From: Rhodospirillales bacterium
Lineage (GTDB): Bacteria > Pseudomonadota > Alphaproteobacteria > ATCC43930 > CGMCC-115725
NCBI GenBank assembly: GCA_028288725.1
Contig: JAQGIC010000021.1
Location: forward strand, 1-64,000
DNA length: 64,000 bases
Direction: 5' to 3'
Numbering within the stretch: position 1 is the first letter of the stretch; each line of letters starts with the position of its first letter. Both the position numbers and the translations under genes were made by a program. A model generated the notes under the pieces. The model did not search any database and had not been told where the DNA came from. It saw nothing but the letters and a program-made list of their open reading frames with translations. This document shows, piece by piece, positions 42,057 to 51,003 of this stretch.

Positions 42057-44843
42057 ATGCATCCCGTCCCCACGCCCGCCGCCGCGTTGAAGCCGCCCCG
42101 CATCCTGCCGCCGGAGATCCCCGTGTTGGTGCTGGGCACCCGGCGCGCCGTCTGGCTTACGGCCGATGGCGAGATCGATACGATCGATATCCGAACGGCG
42201 GCCCGCCGGGCGCGCGAAGAGGCGCCGCTCCTGACCCACGGACGGGCGGCCGCCCGCCGGCTGGACCTCCGGGAGTTGCGCGCATTCGACGCGCTCGAAC
42301 TGTTCGCCTTCGCGTGCCCCGGCCAATTCTGCCTGCCGACGCCGCGCGGCCTGATGAACGTGCTGGGCCTGGGTCGTGCGGGCACGCTGGAAGACCAGGC
42401 CATGGGCCTGGCCGATGCCGTGCCGATCCTGCTCGACCGCATCGCCGGAGCGGCGACGCCGATCCTGGCCGAGCTGGCGCAATTGATGATGGCCGGGGAT
42501 TGGGCCTGGGGGCCGTCGGTCCTGGCGGCACTGGGTGCCGCCCCTTTGCCCGGCCGACCGCGTCGCCTCGCGGGGCTCGACATCTGGTCGCGCCTGCCGG
42601 AATGGGAGGAGGCGGGACCGATCGATCCGCCCAGCCACTACGCGGTCGATCCGGCCGACGCGCGCACGCGGCTGGCCGATCTGGTCCAGGGCCGCTCGCG
42701 CCATGGCGGCGCGGGGGCGGCGACCGCCGAGGCCCGGCCGCAGCAGGCGGATTACGCCTCGGCCGTCAGCGCCGCCTTCGCGCCGAAGCAATCGCCGGAC
42801 GAGCCGAACCTGGTGCTGGCCGAGGCCGGCACCGGCGTCGGCAAGACCCTGGGCTATCTGGCGCCGGCCAGCCTCTGGGCCGAACGCAACGGGGGCCCGG
42901 TCTGGGTGTCCACCTTCACCCGCAATCTGCAGACCCAGATCGACGACGAACTGGACCGGCTCTATCCCGACCCGAAGCAGAAAGCGCTCAAGGTCGTGCT
43001 CCGCAAGGGTCGCGAGAACTATCTCTGTCTGCTGAATTTCGAGGAGGCGGCGCAGACCGTGCTCGGTAATCCGGCCCACGCGATCGGGCTCGGGCTGATG
43101 GCGCGCTGGGCCATGGCGACCAAGGACGGCGCGCTGATCGGCGGCGATTTCCCGGGATGGCTGGTCGATATCATCGGCCGGGCGCAGAGCCTGGGCCTGG
43201 CCGACCGCCGCGGCGAATGCATCTATTCGGGCTGCCCGCATTATTCGCGCTGCTTCATCGAGCATTCGATCCGGCGCGCGCGCCGGGCCGATATCGTCGT
43301 CGCCAACCATGCGTTGGTGCTGATCCAGGCGGCGATGGGGGGGCTCGAGGATTCGGTGCTGCCGACGCGCTATGTGTTCGACGAGGGCCATCATCTGTTC
43401 GAGGCGGCGGACAGCGCCTTTTCCGCCCAATTGTCGGCGCTCTCGGCCGCCGAGCTGCGCCGCTGGATTCTGGGCGCCGAGGGCAGCGCCGGCCGCGCGC
43501 GCGGCATGCGCCGGCGTTACGAGGATCTGGTCGTCGGCGACGAGGCCGCGGCCGACGATCTGCAGGCGATCCTGGTCTCCTCCGCCATCCTGCCCGGCGA
43601 CGGCTGGCAGCAGCGGCTGGCCGAAGGCGAGCCGCGCCATCCGGTCGAGAAATTCCTGGCGCTCGTGCGGCAGCAGGTGCTGGCTCGTGCCCAGCGGCCG
43701 GAGGCGAATTACGACCTGGAGACCGACCGGCATCCGGCGATCGACGGGCTGGCGGATGCCGCGATCGAGGCCGACCAGGCGCTGACCGGGCTCGAAGCGC
43801 CGATGCACCGGCTGGTGAAATACCTGGCGAAGCGGCTCGACGACGAAGCGGAAAGTCTCGATACGGCGCTCCGTACCCGGATCGAGGCGGCGATCCGCAG
43901 CCTGGAGCGGCGCGCGGTCATGACGCTGGGTGCCTGGCGCTCGATGCTGAAAGATCTGCCGCACGCGACGCCGGACGGCATGGTCGATTGGCTGTCGATC
44001 ACGCGCCAGGACGGGCGCGAGGTCGATGTCGGGCTGCATCGCCATTGGATCGACCCGACCCTGCCGTTCGCCAAGGCCGTGGTGCAGCCGGCCCACGGCG
44101 TCGTCGTCACGTCGGCGACCTTGACCGACGGCACCGGCGACGCCGGCGTCGACTGGCACGCGGCCGAGGTGCGGACCGGGGCCATCCACATGCCGGCGCC
44201 GGCGATCCGGGCGCGTGTGCCCTCGCCATTCGATTATGCCAGCCAGACGCGCTGCCTGGTCGTGACCGATGTGCGCAAGGACGATCTGGACCAGGTGGCG
44301 GCCGCCTATCGCGAATTGTTCCTGGCGTCGGGCGGCGGCGGGCTCGGCCTGTTCACCGCGATCTCGCGGCTGAAGGCCGTGCGCGAGCGCATCCTGGCGC
44401 CGCTCGACGACGCCGGGATCGAGCTTTTGTCCCAGCATGTCGATCCGGTCGATGTCGGCACGCTGATCGATATCTTCCGTGCCGAGGAGGATGCGTGCCT
44501 GCTCGGCACCGACGCGGTGCGCGACGGCGTCGATGTGCCGGGCCGTTCCTTGCGGCTCATCGTGTTCGACCGCGTGCCCTGGCCCCGGCCCGACATCCTG
44601 CACAAGGCAAGGCGGGCGGATTTCGGCTCGCGCGGCTATGACGACATGCTGACCCGCCTGAAACTGCGCCAGGCGTTCGGCCGCCTCATTCGCCGCTCGG
44701 GCGATCAGGGCGTGTTCGTCCTGCTCGATCCGATGATGCCGTCGCGGCTCTACGGCGCCTTTCCCGAAGGGGTCGATATCAGGCGCGTCGGGCTGAAGGA
44801 AGCGGTCGAGGAGACGAAACTGTTTCTCGGGCCGGAGGCGTAG
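42057..44843 (+). CDS. DinG/XPD-like superfamily 2 DNA helicase
   Basis: The 928-residue 5'-3' type helicase has Walker A VLAEAGTGVGKTLGYLAPAS, four Cys around a probable 4Fe-4S (REnYLCLL; GECIYSGCPHYSRCFIEHS), a DEGH box YVFDEGHHLFEAAD, motif III VVVTSATLTDGTG and motif VI KLRQAFGRLIRRSGDQG. An additional 230-residue N-terminal region precedes the helicase core. Known role of DinG: unwinding R-loops and D-loops in repair. ATG 42057 is chosen because of the promoter at 42016-42046; ATG 41997 is 20 codons longer. Confidence 0.9.
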   Translation: MHPVPTPAAALKPPRILPPEIPVLVLGTRRAVWLTADGEIDTIDIRTAARRAREEAPLLTHGRAAARRLDLRELRAFDALELFAFACPGQFCLPTPRGLMNVLGLGRAGTLEDQAMGLADAVPILLDRIAGAATPILAELAQLMMAGDWAWGPSVLAALGAAPLPGRPRRLAGLDIWSRLPEWEEAGPIDPPSHYAVDPADARTRLADLVQGRSRHGGAGAATAEARPQQADYASAVSAAFAPKQSPDEPNLVLAEAGTGVGKTLGYLAPASLWAERNGGPVWVSTFTRNLQTQIDDELDRLYPDPKQKALKVVLRKGRENYLCLLNFEEAAQTVLGNPAHAIGLGLMARWAMATKDGALIGGDFPGWLVDIIGRAQSLGLADRRGECIYSGCPHYSRCFIEHSIRRARRADIVVANHALVLIQAAMGGLEDSVLPTRYVFDEGHHLFEAADSAFSAQLSALSAAELRRWILGAEGSAGRARGMRRRYEDLVVGDEAAADDLQAILVSSAILPGDGWQQRLAEGEPRHPVEKFLALVRQQVLARAQRPEANYDLETDRHPAIDGLADAAIEADQALTGLEAPMHRLVKYLAKRLDDEAESLDTALRTRIEAAIRSLERRAVMTLGAWRSMLKDLPHATPDGMVDWLSITRQDGREVDVGLHRHWIDPTLPFAKAVVQPAHGVVVTSATLTDGTGDAGVDWHAAEVRTGAIHMPAPAIRARVPSPFDYASQTRCLVVTDVRKDDLDQVAAAYRELFLASGGGGLGLFTAISRLKAVRERILAPLDDAGIELLSQHVDPVDVGTLIDIFRAEEDACLLGTDAVRDGVDVPGRSLRLIVFDRVPWPRPDILHKARRADFGSRGYDDMLTRLKLRQAFGRLIRRSGDQGVFVLLDPMMPSRLYGAFPEGVDIRRVGLKEAVEETKLFLGPEA

Positions 44844-44863
44844 GCGCCCTGTTGGACACTGAC

Positions 44864-46039
44864 CTATCCGAGCGGTATCCGGAGAGCGAAGCGGGTCTCG
44901 GCTGCGGTCGATGATGCGGTCAGCGTACCGCCATGGGCGGTGGCGATCTCCGATGCGATGTACAGGCCCAGGCCGAGACCGTGCAGATTGGGTCGACTCT
45001 CGCCGCGGAAGAACGGCCGGAACAGTCGCTCCATCATATCCGGAGCGATCGGGTCTCCCGCATTGGCCACCCACAGCTCGAATCCTTCGGGACCGGTCGA
45101 TGCGCCGGTTCGGATCGGCGCGGTGGTCGCTCCGTGGGCGATTGCATTGCCCAGAAGATTGGAAAACAACTGGGCGATCCGCCCTTGGTCGCAATCGAGG
45201 ATGACGTCCGACGCGAACGCCGTCTCGATCACCCGGTCGGGGGCACTGGCCTGGAATTCGGCAACCACCTGCTCCAGAACATGCGCCAACGGCGCATCGG
45301 CAGTGCGGTCGAGGTCCAGGCCGCCGCCGAGGCGTCCCCGGGCGAAATCGAGCACATTGTCGATCAGGTCGAACATCCGCGCGACGCTGCGCTGCATCAG
45401 ACCGACCGTCTGCAGCGCCCTTTCATCGAGCGGCGCCTGCAGCAGCAGGGTCGTCCCGGCGTCGATCGCGGCCAGGGGATTGCGCAGGTCATGGCCCAAG
45501 ACGGCGATGAACTGTTCGCGCAGCACGGCGTCCTGGCGCTCCGTCTGAAGCGTGGCCTCGCTTGATGCCAGCCGGTCGAGTGCATCCAGATGGAACGCGA
45601 TCAGCTCGGCGAACAGCTTGAACATGCCAACGACCTCGGGCGTGTTCAGCCGGTGAGGGCGGGGATCGATCGCGCATAACGTGCCGAAGAACGTACCGTC
45701 GGCCAGCATGATCGGCATCGAGATATAGCTTTGGAATCCGTACATCGCCGACGTGGGGTGCCCCTGGTAGACGGCGTCCTCGGCGACGTGATTGATGATG
45801 ACGGCTTCGCCGCTCTGCCGGATCTCGTGGCAGATCGTCGATTCGACCTTCAGCTCACCGCCCGGCGCCAAGCCGAAGGCAATCTCGTCCTTGACGCTGC
45901 AGGCGATCCAGCGATCCTCGGTCACCCGCGCGACGGCGGCGAAGCCCATGCCGGTCGTCCGGCAGACCACGTCGAGGATCGTCGGCACGGCTTCGATCCG
46001 GCCGATCGCGGCGATATCCTGCTGGAAGTCCCTGGCCAT
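44864..46039 (-). CDS. GAF-domain sensor histidine kinase
   Basis: The 391-residue soluble kinase has an N-terminal GAF domain (ILDVVCRTTGMGFAAVARVT, GFQSYISMPIMLADGTFFGT), a coiled linker, the HisKA H-box VLGHDLRNPLAAIDAGTTLL (phospho-His in GHDLRNP), and the HATPase_c domain with LFSNLLGNAIAHG (N box) and HGLGLGLYIASEIATAHGG (G boxes). No membrane helix and no receiver gene next to it, so it is an orphan cytosolic sensor. It lies 11 bp downstream of mscS; they share an operon. Confidence 0.92.
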   Translation of the reverse strand: MARDFQQDIAAIGRIEAVPTILDVVCRTTGMGFAAVARVTEDRWIACSVKDEIAFGLAPGGELKVESTICHEIRQSGEAVIINHVAEDAVYQGHPTSAMYGFQSYISMPIMLADGTFFGTLCAIDPRPHRLNTPEVVGMFKLFAELIAFHLDALDRLASSEATLQTERQDAVLREQFIAVLGHDLRNPLAAIDAGTTLLLQAPLDERALQTVGLMQRSVARMFDLIDNVLDFARGRLGGGLDLDRTADAPLAHVLEQVVAEFQASAPDRVIETAFASDVILDCDQGRIAQLFSNLLGNAIAHGATTAPIRTGASTGPEGFELWVANAGDPIAPDMMERLFRPFFRGESRPNLHGLGLGLYIASEIATAHGGTLTASSTAAETRFALRIPLG

Positions 46040-46050
46040 CGTCCCTTTGC

Positions 46051-46866
46051 TCAAGCGCCTGCCGGCGGGTCCTTCGGCGGCATGAGGGCCCCATGAACGC
46101 TGCGGATCAGGTCGCTTCTTACTTTGGCGGTTTGCCCGTCGGCTGTCGAGAAACCCAGCACGATCTCCAGCGCATTGTCCGCCGTCGTGCGGTCGACCAG
46201 GACGCTGGGCGCCGGGTCCTTCAGGACCTGGCCATGGGCCTGGGCGATCGCCAGCACCTTGGCCAGCGCCGCCTCCAGATCGACCGTCTCCGCCACCCGG
46301 AAGCGCGCCTCGCCGGCGCGGGCCGGGGCGGGGTAATGGCTGTAATTGCGCAGCGCCTGGCCCCAGACGCCGCCGTTCGGGACGATGACCTGGACCTTGT
46401 CGTCCGTGACCAGCTCGGTCCAGAACAGCGACAGTTCCATCACCGTGCCGGTGATGCCGGCGACCTGCACCTTGTGGCCGATCCGGAACGGCCGGAAAAT
46501 CAGCAGCATCACGCCGGCCGCCAGGTTCGACAGCGTGCCCTGCAGCGCCAGGCCGACCGCCAGGCCGGCGGCGCCCAAGACGGCGATCAGGCTGGTCGTC
46601 TGAATGCCGAATTGCGACAGCACCGCCAGCACGGTGACCGTCAGGACCAGATAGCGCACCAGGCTGCCGAAGAAGCTCTGCAGCATATCGTCGAAATGCG
46701 GCGCCTTGCCGAGCGCCCGCACGACCAGCTTGTGGCACCGGCCGGCCAGCCACAGGCCGACGCACAGGATGACGATCGCGCCCAGCAGGTTGAGGCCGTT
46801 CGAGACGATCAGCGGCAGCAGCAACTGAAAACGGGCCAGCAGGCCGTTCGGGTTCAGATCCGGCAT
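46051..46866 (-). CDS. mscS: Small-conductance mechanosensitive channel (MscS family)
   Basis: The 271-residue channel (MPDLNPNGLLARFQLLLPLI) has three membrane helices; the pore-lining TM3 is the Gly/Ala-rich AVLGAAGLAVGLALQGTLSN, followed by GVMLLIFRPFRIGHKVQVA and the beta domain with VIVPNGGVWGQALRNYSH. Length is like the E. coli MscS core. It opens under membrane tension in hypo-osmotic shock. The upstream extension to 47016 looks non-coding, so ATG 46866 is used. It is operonic with the downstream histidine kinase. Confidence 0.94.
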   Translation of the reverse strand: MPDLNPNGLLARFQLLLPLIVSNGLNLLGAIVILCVGLWLAGRCHKLVVRALGKAPHFDDMLQSFFGSLVRYLVLTVTVLAVLSQFGIQTTSLIAVLGAAGLAVGLALQGTLSNLAAGVMLLIFRPFRIGHKVQVAGITGTVMELSLFWTELVTDDKVQVIVPNGGVWGQALRNYSHYPAPARAGEARFRVAETVDLEAALAKVLAIAQAHGQVLKDPAPSVLVDRTTADNALEIVLGFSTADGQTAKVRSDLIRSVHGALMPPKDPPAGA

Positions 46867-47055
46867 CGAGCATTCTCTCCATGGTGGCGGGGCGAAAGAT
46901 AGAAGGCGGCGGCCGCCCTGCCAAGCGACGGACGACATTTGCCATGCCCGCCGTTGACTTGGACCCACAACCGAGCCGATGCTGGGGCAAAGGTCTGATG
47001 ATATGACGACCGACAAAATACCGGGGTCGATCGCCGGTCATGGGGAGGAACGAAC

Positions 47056-48243
47056 ATGGGTGACGGTATTTCGCGGCGGCAGGTGCTGGGCGGCTTCACC
47101 GGGCTGGCGGCCCTGCAGGCGTCGGGCGCCTTCGGCCAGGTGTTGACGCTGCCGTCCGCGCCGGTCTCGCTCAACATCATCGATGTGGCGGGCGATCTGC
47201 AATTGACCCAGGTTGGCATCGACCGGTTTCGCGAGCAGAACCCGAAGCTGGTGTCGCGCATCACCTACACGCGGGCGCCCTCGCCGGAACTGCCCGGCAA
47301 GATCAAGGCGCAGCAGGACGCGAACCATGTCGACATCGACCTGGTGCTGACCGGCCCCGGCGCGCTGTCCGACGGTGTCGAACAGGGCTTGTGGATCCCG
47401 GTCTTCTCGAAATATCCGAACGATCTGCCGAAGCCCGAGGCCGTCTACCACCCGCACGCGCTGATGATGCAGAAGAACTTCGGCCGCGACCAAGGGGTCG
47501 AGGTGGTGTTCTCGCCCTCGGGTCCGCTGTTCGAATATGCGCCGGCACGGGTCAAGGACGTGCCCAAGACCGCGGCCGATCTCCTGGCCTGGGTCAAGGC
47601 GCATCCGAACCGCTTCACCTATGCCCGGCCGATCAATTCCGGTCCCGGCTGGACCTTCCTGATGGCCATTCCCTACATCCTGGGCGACAAGGATCCGAAG
47701 GACCCGATCCACGGCTGGGACAAGACCTGGGCGTGGCTGAAGGAGCTCGACAAGGGCATCGACTATTACCCGGCCGGCACCGGCGGCACGATGAAGGAAC
47801 TGGGCGAGGGCACGCGCGACATGATCGTCAGCACCTGCGGCTGGGATATCAATCCGCGCGTGCTGGGAGTCGTGCCGAAAGAGGTCGAGATGTTTGCGCT
47901 CGAAGGGACCCATTGGGTGCCGGATGCGCAGTTCATGTGCATCCCCAAGGGCGTGGCCGAGGAAAAGATCCCGGTGCTGCTGGCGCTCATGTCCTTCATG
48001 CTGAAGCCGGAGCAGCAGGCGCTGACCTACGACAAGGGCTATTTCTATCCGGGTCCGGCGGTCAAGGGCGTGACCCTGGATATGGCGCCGGCCGAGAGCC
48101 AGGCCGTGATCAAGGAATATGGCCGGCCGCTTTACGACAAGCTGATCGCCGAGCAGCCGGTCGAAGTGCCGCTGCAGCCGAAGGACCTGGTTGCAGCCTT
48201 CCGGCGCTGGGACGACGAAGTCGGGGGTGCCAAAGCCAAATGA
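47056..48243 (+). CDS. Extracellular solute-binding protein (ABC-type), Tat signal
   Basis: The 395-residue binding protein has a twin-arginine-type leader (MGDGISRRQVLGGFTGLAAL) and type-1/2 periplasmic binding protein character: KAQQDANHVDIDLVLTGPGA, TYARPINSGPGWTFLMAIPY and a C-terminal lobe with FMLKPEQQALTYDKGYFYPG. Permease and ATPase genes are not nearby, so the transporter is incomplete locally. ATGA overlap with the next gene shows co-translation with the oxidoreductase. A sugar or polyol-like substrate is a guess based on its neighbours. Confidence 0.88.
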   Translation: MGDGISRRQVLGGFTGLAALQASGAFGQVLTLPSAPVSLNIIDVAGDLQLTQVGIDRFREQNPKLVSRITYTRAPSPELPGKIKAQQDANHVDIDLVLTGPGALSDGVEQGLWIPVFSKYPNDLPKPEAVYHPHALMMQKNFGRDQGVEVVFSPSGPLFEYAPARVKDVPKTAADLLAWVKAHPNRFTYARPINSGPGWTFLMAIPYILGDKDPKDPIHGWDKTWAWLKELDKGIDYYPAGTGGTMKELGEGTRDMIVSTCGWDINPRVLGVVPKEVEMFALEGTHWVPDAQFMCIPKGVAEEKIPVLLALMSFMLKPEQQALTYDKGYFYPGPAVKGVTLDMAPAESQAVIKEYGRPLYDKLIAEQPVEVPLQPKDLVAAFRRWDDEVGGAKAK

Positions 48244-49253
48244 CCCTCCGCTTCGCCGCGATCGGGCTGGACCATCGCCATGTCTATCATCTGGTCGGCG
48301 GCTTGCTCGATGCGGGCGGCATCTGCGTCGGCTACGATCCGGCGACGAGCGATCCCAAGGTGCTGGCCGGGTTCCGCGAGCGGTTTCCGGACGTGGCGCT
48401 CGTCGCCGATCGGCGTCGCCTGTTGGAAGATCCCTTGATCGACGTGATCTGCATCGCCGCCGTGCCGTCGGAGCGGGCGGCGATCGCGATGGCGGCGATG
48501 CGCCATGGCAAGGACGTCATGGTCGATAAGCCCGGCGTGACCTCGCTGGCGCAGCTGGCCGAGGTCGAGCGCGTGGCGCGCGAGACCGGGCGGATCTTCT
48601 CCATCTGCTTTTCCGAACGGTTCGTCGTGCCCGCGACCGAGGTCGCCGGCCGGCTGATAGCCGAGGGCGCCATCGGTCGGGTCGTGCAAACGCTGGGCCT
48701 GGGTCCCCACCGGCTGAACAAGGCGATCCGGCCGGACTGGTTCTTCGATCCCGCGCGCTACGGCGGCATCCTGGCCGATATCGCGTCCCACCAGATCGAT
48801 CAGTTCCTGTATTTCACCGGCTCGACCGACGCCCGGATCGTGACCAGCGCCATCGGCAATTTCGCCAATCCCGAAACGCCGGACTTCCAGGATTTCGGCG
48901 AAATCCTGCTGCGCAGCGACCAGGCGACCGGCTATATCCGGGTCGATTGGTTCACCGCCGACGGGCTACCGACCTGGGGCGACGGGCGGCTGACCATCCT
49001 CGGCACCGAAGGTACGATCGAGCTCAGGAAATATGTCGATATCGACGGCCGGCCGGGCACGGATCACGTCTTCCTGGTCGACCGTACCGGCACGCGCCAT
49101 ATCGACGGCAGCACCGCCCCGCTCAGCTATTTCAGGAATTTCGCCGCCGACGTGCGCGACCGGACCGAGCGCGCCATGTCCCAGCGCCATGTCTTCACCG
49201 TCAGCCGCCTGGCGCTCGAGGCGCAAGCGTCCGCCCAGCATCTGAAGCCGTAA
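48240..49253 (+). CDS. Gfo/Idh/MocA-family oxidoreductase, copy 1
   Basis: The 337-residue NAD(P)-dependent sugar or inositol-type dehydrogenase has an N-terminal Rossmann domain (MTLRFAAIGLDHRHVYHLVG; note the GLDHRH in place of the usual GxGxxG), KDVMVDKPGVTSLAQLAEVE (the EKP-type motif as DKP) and the C-terminal fold with GGILADIASHQIDQFLYFTG (catalytic-type His). It follows the binding-protein gene with a 4-bp overlap and is 12 bp before a second paralog; a catabolic operon for an unidentified sugar or cyclitol is likely. Confidence 0.88.
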   Translation: MTLRFAAIGLDHRHVYHLVGGLLDAGGICVGYDPATSDPKVLAGFRERFPDVALVADRRRLLEDPLIDVICIAAVPSERAAIAMAAMRHGKDVMVDKPGVTSLAQLAEVERVARETGRIFSICFSERFVVPATEVAGRLIAEGAIGRVVQTLGLGPHRLNKAIRPDWFFDPARYGGILADIASHQIDQFLYFTGSTDARIVTSAIGNFANPETPDFQDFGEILLRSDQATGYIRVDWFTADGLPTWGDGRLTILGTEGTIELRKYVDIDGRPGTDHVFLVDRTGTRHIDGSTAPLSYFRNFAADVRDRTERAMSQRHVFTVSRLALEAQASAQHLKP

Positions 49254-49265
49254 GGAAGCCTATTC

Positions 49266-50270
49266 ATGCCTAAATTCGGTGTCGCCATCATTGGACTGGG
49301 CTCCGCCGTGCAGCCTCATGCCCGCAGCCTTGCCGATCTGGCCGATCGGGTGAGCTTGCGCTGGGGTTACAGCCGGACCGAGGCGCGGCGCACGGCCTTC
49401 GCGCGGGACTATGGCGCGCCGGTCAGCGGCGATCTCGACGCCGTGCTGGCCGATCCCACGGTCCAGATCGTGCTGGTGCTGACGCCGGCCAATGCGCATC
49501 TGGAAATCGCCGAGCAGGCCTTCGCCGCCGGCAAGCACGTGCTGGTCGAAAAGCCGCTGGACGCGACGCTGGCGCGGGCCGAACGGCTGGTGGCGGCCGG
49601 GCGCAGGGCCGGGCGTCGGCTGGGCGTGGTGCTGCAGCATCGTTTCCGTCCCGGTAGCCTGGCGCTCAAGGCCCGTATTGCCGAGGGTGCCCTCGGCACG
49701 ATCGAGGCGGCCTCGCTCGCGGTGCCCTGGTGGCGGCCGCAGAGCTATTACGACGTCGAGGGCCGCGGCACGCTCGAGCGCGACGGCGGCGGCGTGCTCC
49801 TGACCCAGGCGATCCATTCGCTCGATCTGTTCCGCTCGCTGGTCGACGTGACCGAAGTGGTCGCGGCCCAGGTCGTGACCACGGCGCTGCACCGGATGGA
49901 GACGGAGGATTGCGTCGGCGGACTGCTGCGCTTGGCCAACGGCGCCCCGGCCTCGATGACGGCCACGACCGCCTTCATGCCGGGCGCGCCCGAACGGATC
50001 GAGATCATCGGCACCAAGGCGTCCGCCCAGCTGCATGGCGGCTCGCTCCGCATCGCGGCGCTCGACGGCACGGAAGAGCGATTGGACGCCGAAGGACCGA
50101 CCGGCGCCGGCGCCAATACGATGGATTTCCCGCACGACGCCCATCGCGAACTCTGGCGCGATTTCCTGGATGCGGTCGACGGCGGCCGCGACCCGACCGT
50201 GTCCGGCGACGAAGCGCTGGCGACCCAGCGGCTGATCGGCGCGATCTTGAAGGCGGGCGGGAGGGGTTAA
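49266..50270 (+). CDS. Gfo/Idh/MocA-family oxidoreductase, copy 2
   Basis: The 334-residue second dehydrogenase of the operon has GVAIIGLGSAVQPHARSLAD (Rossmann), HVLVEKPLDATLARAERLV (canonical EKP motif) and GVLLTQAIHSLDLFRSLVDV (conserved His). It is more canonical than copy 1, suggesting the two act on different intermediates of one pathway (oxidation and re-reduction, as in scyllo-inositol or levoglucosan-type routes; inference only). Its stop overlaps the convergent antitoxin gene by 4 bp. Confidence 0.9.
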   Translation: MPKFGVAIIGLGSAVQPHARSLADLADRVSLRWGYSRTEARRTAFARDYGAPVSGDLDAVLADPTVQIVLVLTPANAHLEIAEQAFAAGKHVLVEKPLDATLARAERLVAAGRRAGRRLGVVLQHRFRPGSLALKARIAEGALGTIEAASLAVPWWRPQSYYDVEGRGTLERDGGGVLLTQAIHSLDLFRSLVDVTEVVAAQVVTTALHRMETEDCVGGLLRLANGAPASMTATTAFMPGAPERIEIIGTKASAQLHGGSLRIAALDGTEERLDAEGPTGAGANTMDFPHDAHRELWRDFLDAVDGGRDPTVSGDEALATQRLIGAILKAGGRG

Positions 50271-50533
50271 ACTTCGTCGCTCACGTCGAGCCGGTCGTCG
50301 TCGCGCAACTCGCCGGCAGAGCCGAGGCGCTTTAACAAAGCCTTGGCGCGGGCGGGCGTCGTCCGCGACCCTCGTGCGGAAAAATACCGTTCGGCTTCGG
50401 CCTGAGCGCCAACACGAGCGGCAACGGCCGTGGCGACGAACAAGTTCAGACTGATCCCAGAGACGGAAGCCTGCCGCACAGCGGCATCTTTCATATCTTC
50501 CGGCAGCCGAAGCTGGATTTTTGCATTACTCAT
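50267..50533 (-). CDS. Ribbon-helix-helix antitoxin of a PIN toxin
   Basis: The 88-residue protein (MSNAKIQLRLPEDMKDAAVR) has the beta-strand IQLRLPEDMKDAA, then helices QASVSGISLNLFVATAVAAR, the HicB/Arc-like DNA-binding fold used by antitoxins, and an acidic C-terminal tail that likely folds on the toxin. It starts with ATGA overlap after the PIN gene, so here the toxin gene comes first in the operon. Confidence 0.85.
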   Translation of the reverse strand: MSNAKIQLRLPEDMKDAAVRQASVSGISLNLFVATAVAARVGAQAEAERYFSARGSRTTPARAKALLKRLGSAGELRDDDRLDVSDEV

Positions 50534-50955
50534 GCTCTGATCCTCCTGACGAGCGGGCCGGGTCGCTGCGCGTGGAAGCCGAATAGCGCGCCGGTGTCCC
50601 GCATATCTTTCAAATTGAACGTCGCGAGCGCGTCCGCGTGTCCGTTGATTGCCGTTTCGACCACCAACTCATCATCGGCATGAGCGCCAGTCGGCCGCCA
50701 TTGATAGTCGAACACGACCGGTACGCAAACGCCCGCCAGAGCGTCGAGGATTTCCGTAACTTCGGCATCGGTCGCTTTAGCCCGCTTCAAATGCTGCGGT
50801 CGACGCAGCACCGATTCGTATTCCACCAGCAACGGTGTTGACAGGAGCAGCGCGAATTTTCCATCCAATGCATCGAGCGTGAGTTCGCGAGATGCGCCTG
50901 TTGGAGAGATGAAGGCGGACAAGAGAACATCGGTATCGATGACGACTCTTAACAT
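50530..50955 (-). CDS. PIN-domain RNase toxin
   Basis: The 141-residue product of ATG 50955 starts MLRVVIDTDVLLSAFISPTG; PIN catalytic acids are visible: IDTDVLL (Asp), LVEYESVL (Glu), DDELVVETAINGHAD (Asp) and ATFNLKDMRD. It belongs to the 'putative toxin, PIN family' group; known toxins of this fold cleave tRNA or rRNA. It is coupled to the downstream RHH gene. The 15-codon longer start at 51000 is less likely because it lacks PIN sequence. Confidence 0.88.
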   Translation of the reverse strand: MLRVVIDTDVLLSAFISPTGASRELTLDALDGKFALLLSTPLLVEYESVLRRPQHLKRAKATDAEVTEILDALAGVCVPVVFDYQWRPTGAHADDELVVETAINGHADALATFNLKDMRDTGALFGFHAQRPGPLVRRIRA

Positions 50956-51003
50956 AGTGCCACTATGGACGGCGCCACTGACTTTGGCAAGACCAGGCAT
51001 CAG

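Noticed and set aside
41886-45194. A 1102-codon minus-strand open frame
   Set aside because: Shadow of the DinG-type helicase, which has intact motifs on the plus strand.
44864-47041. A single 725-residue fusion of mechanosensitive channel and histidine kinase
   Set aside because: The channel reads in a different frame (46051-46866); the upstream half of the long frame is its shadow. Only the kinase part from 46039 is real.
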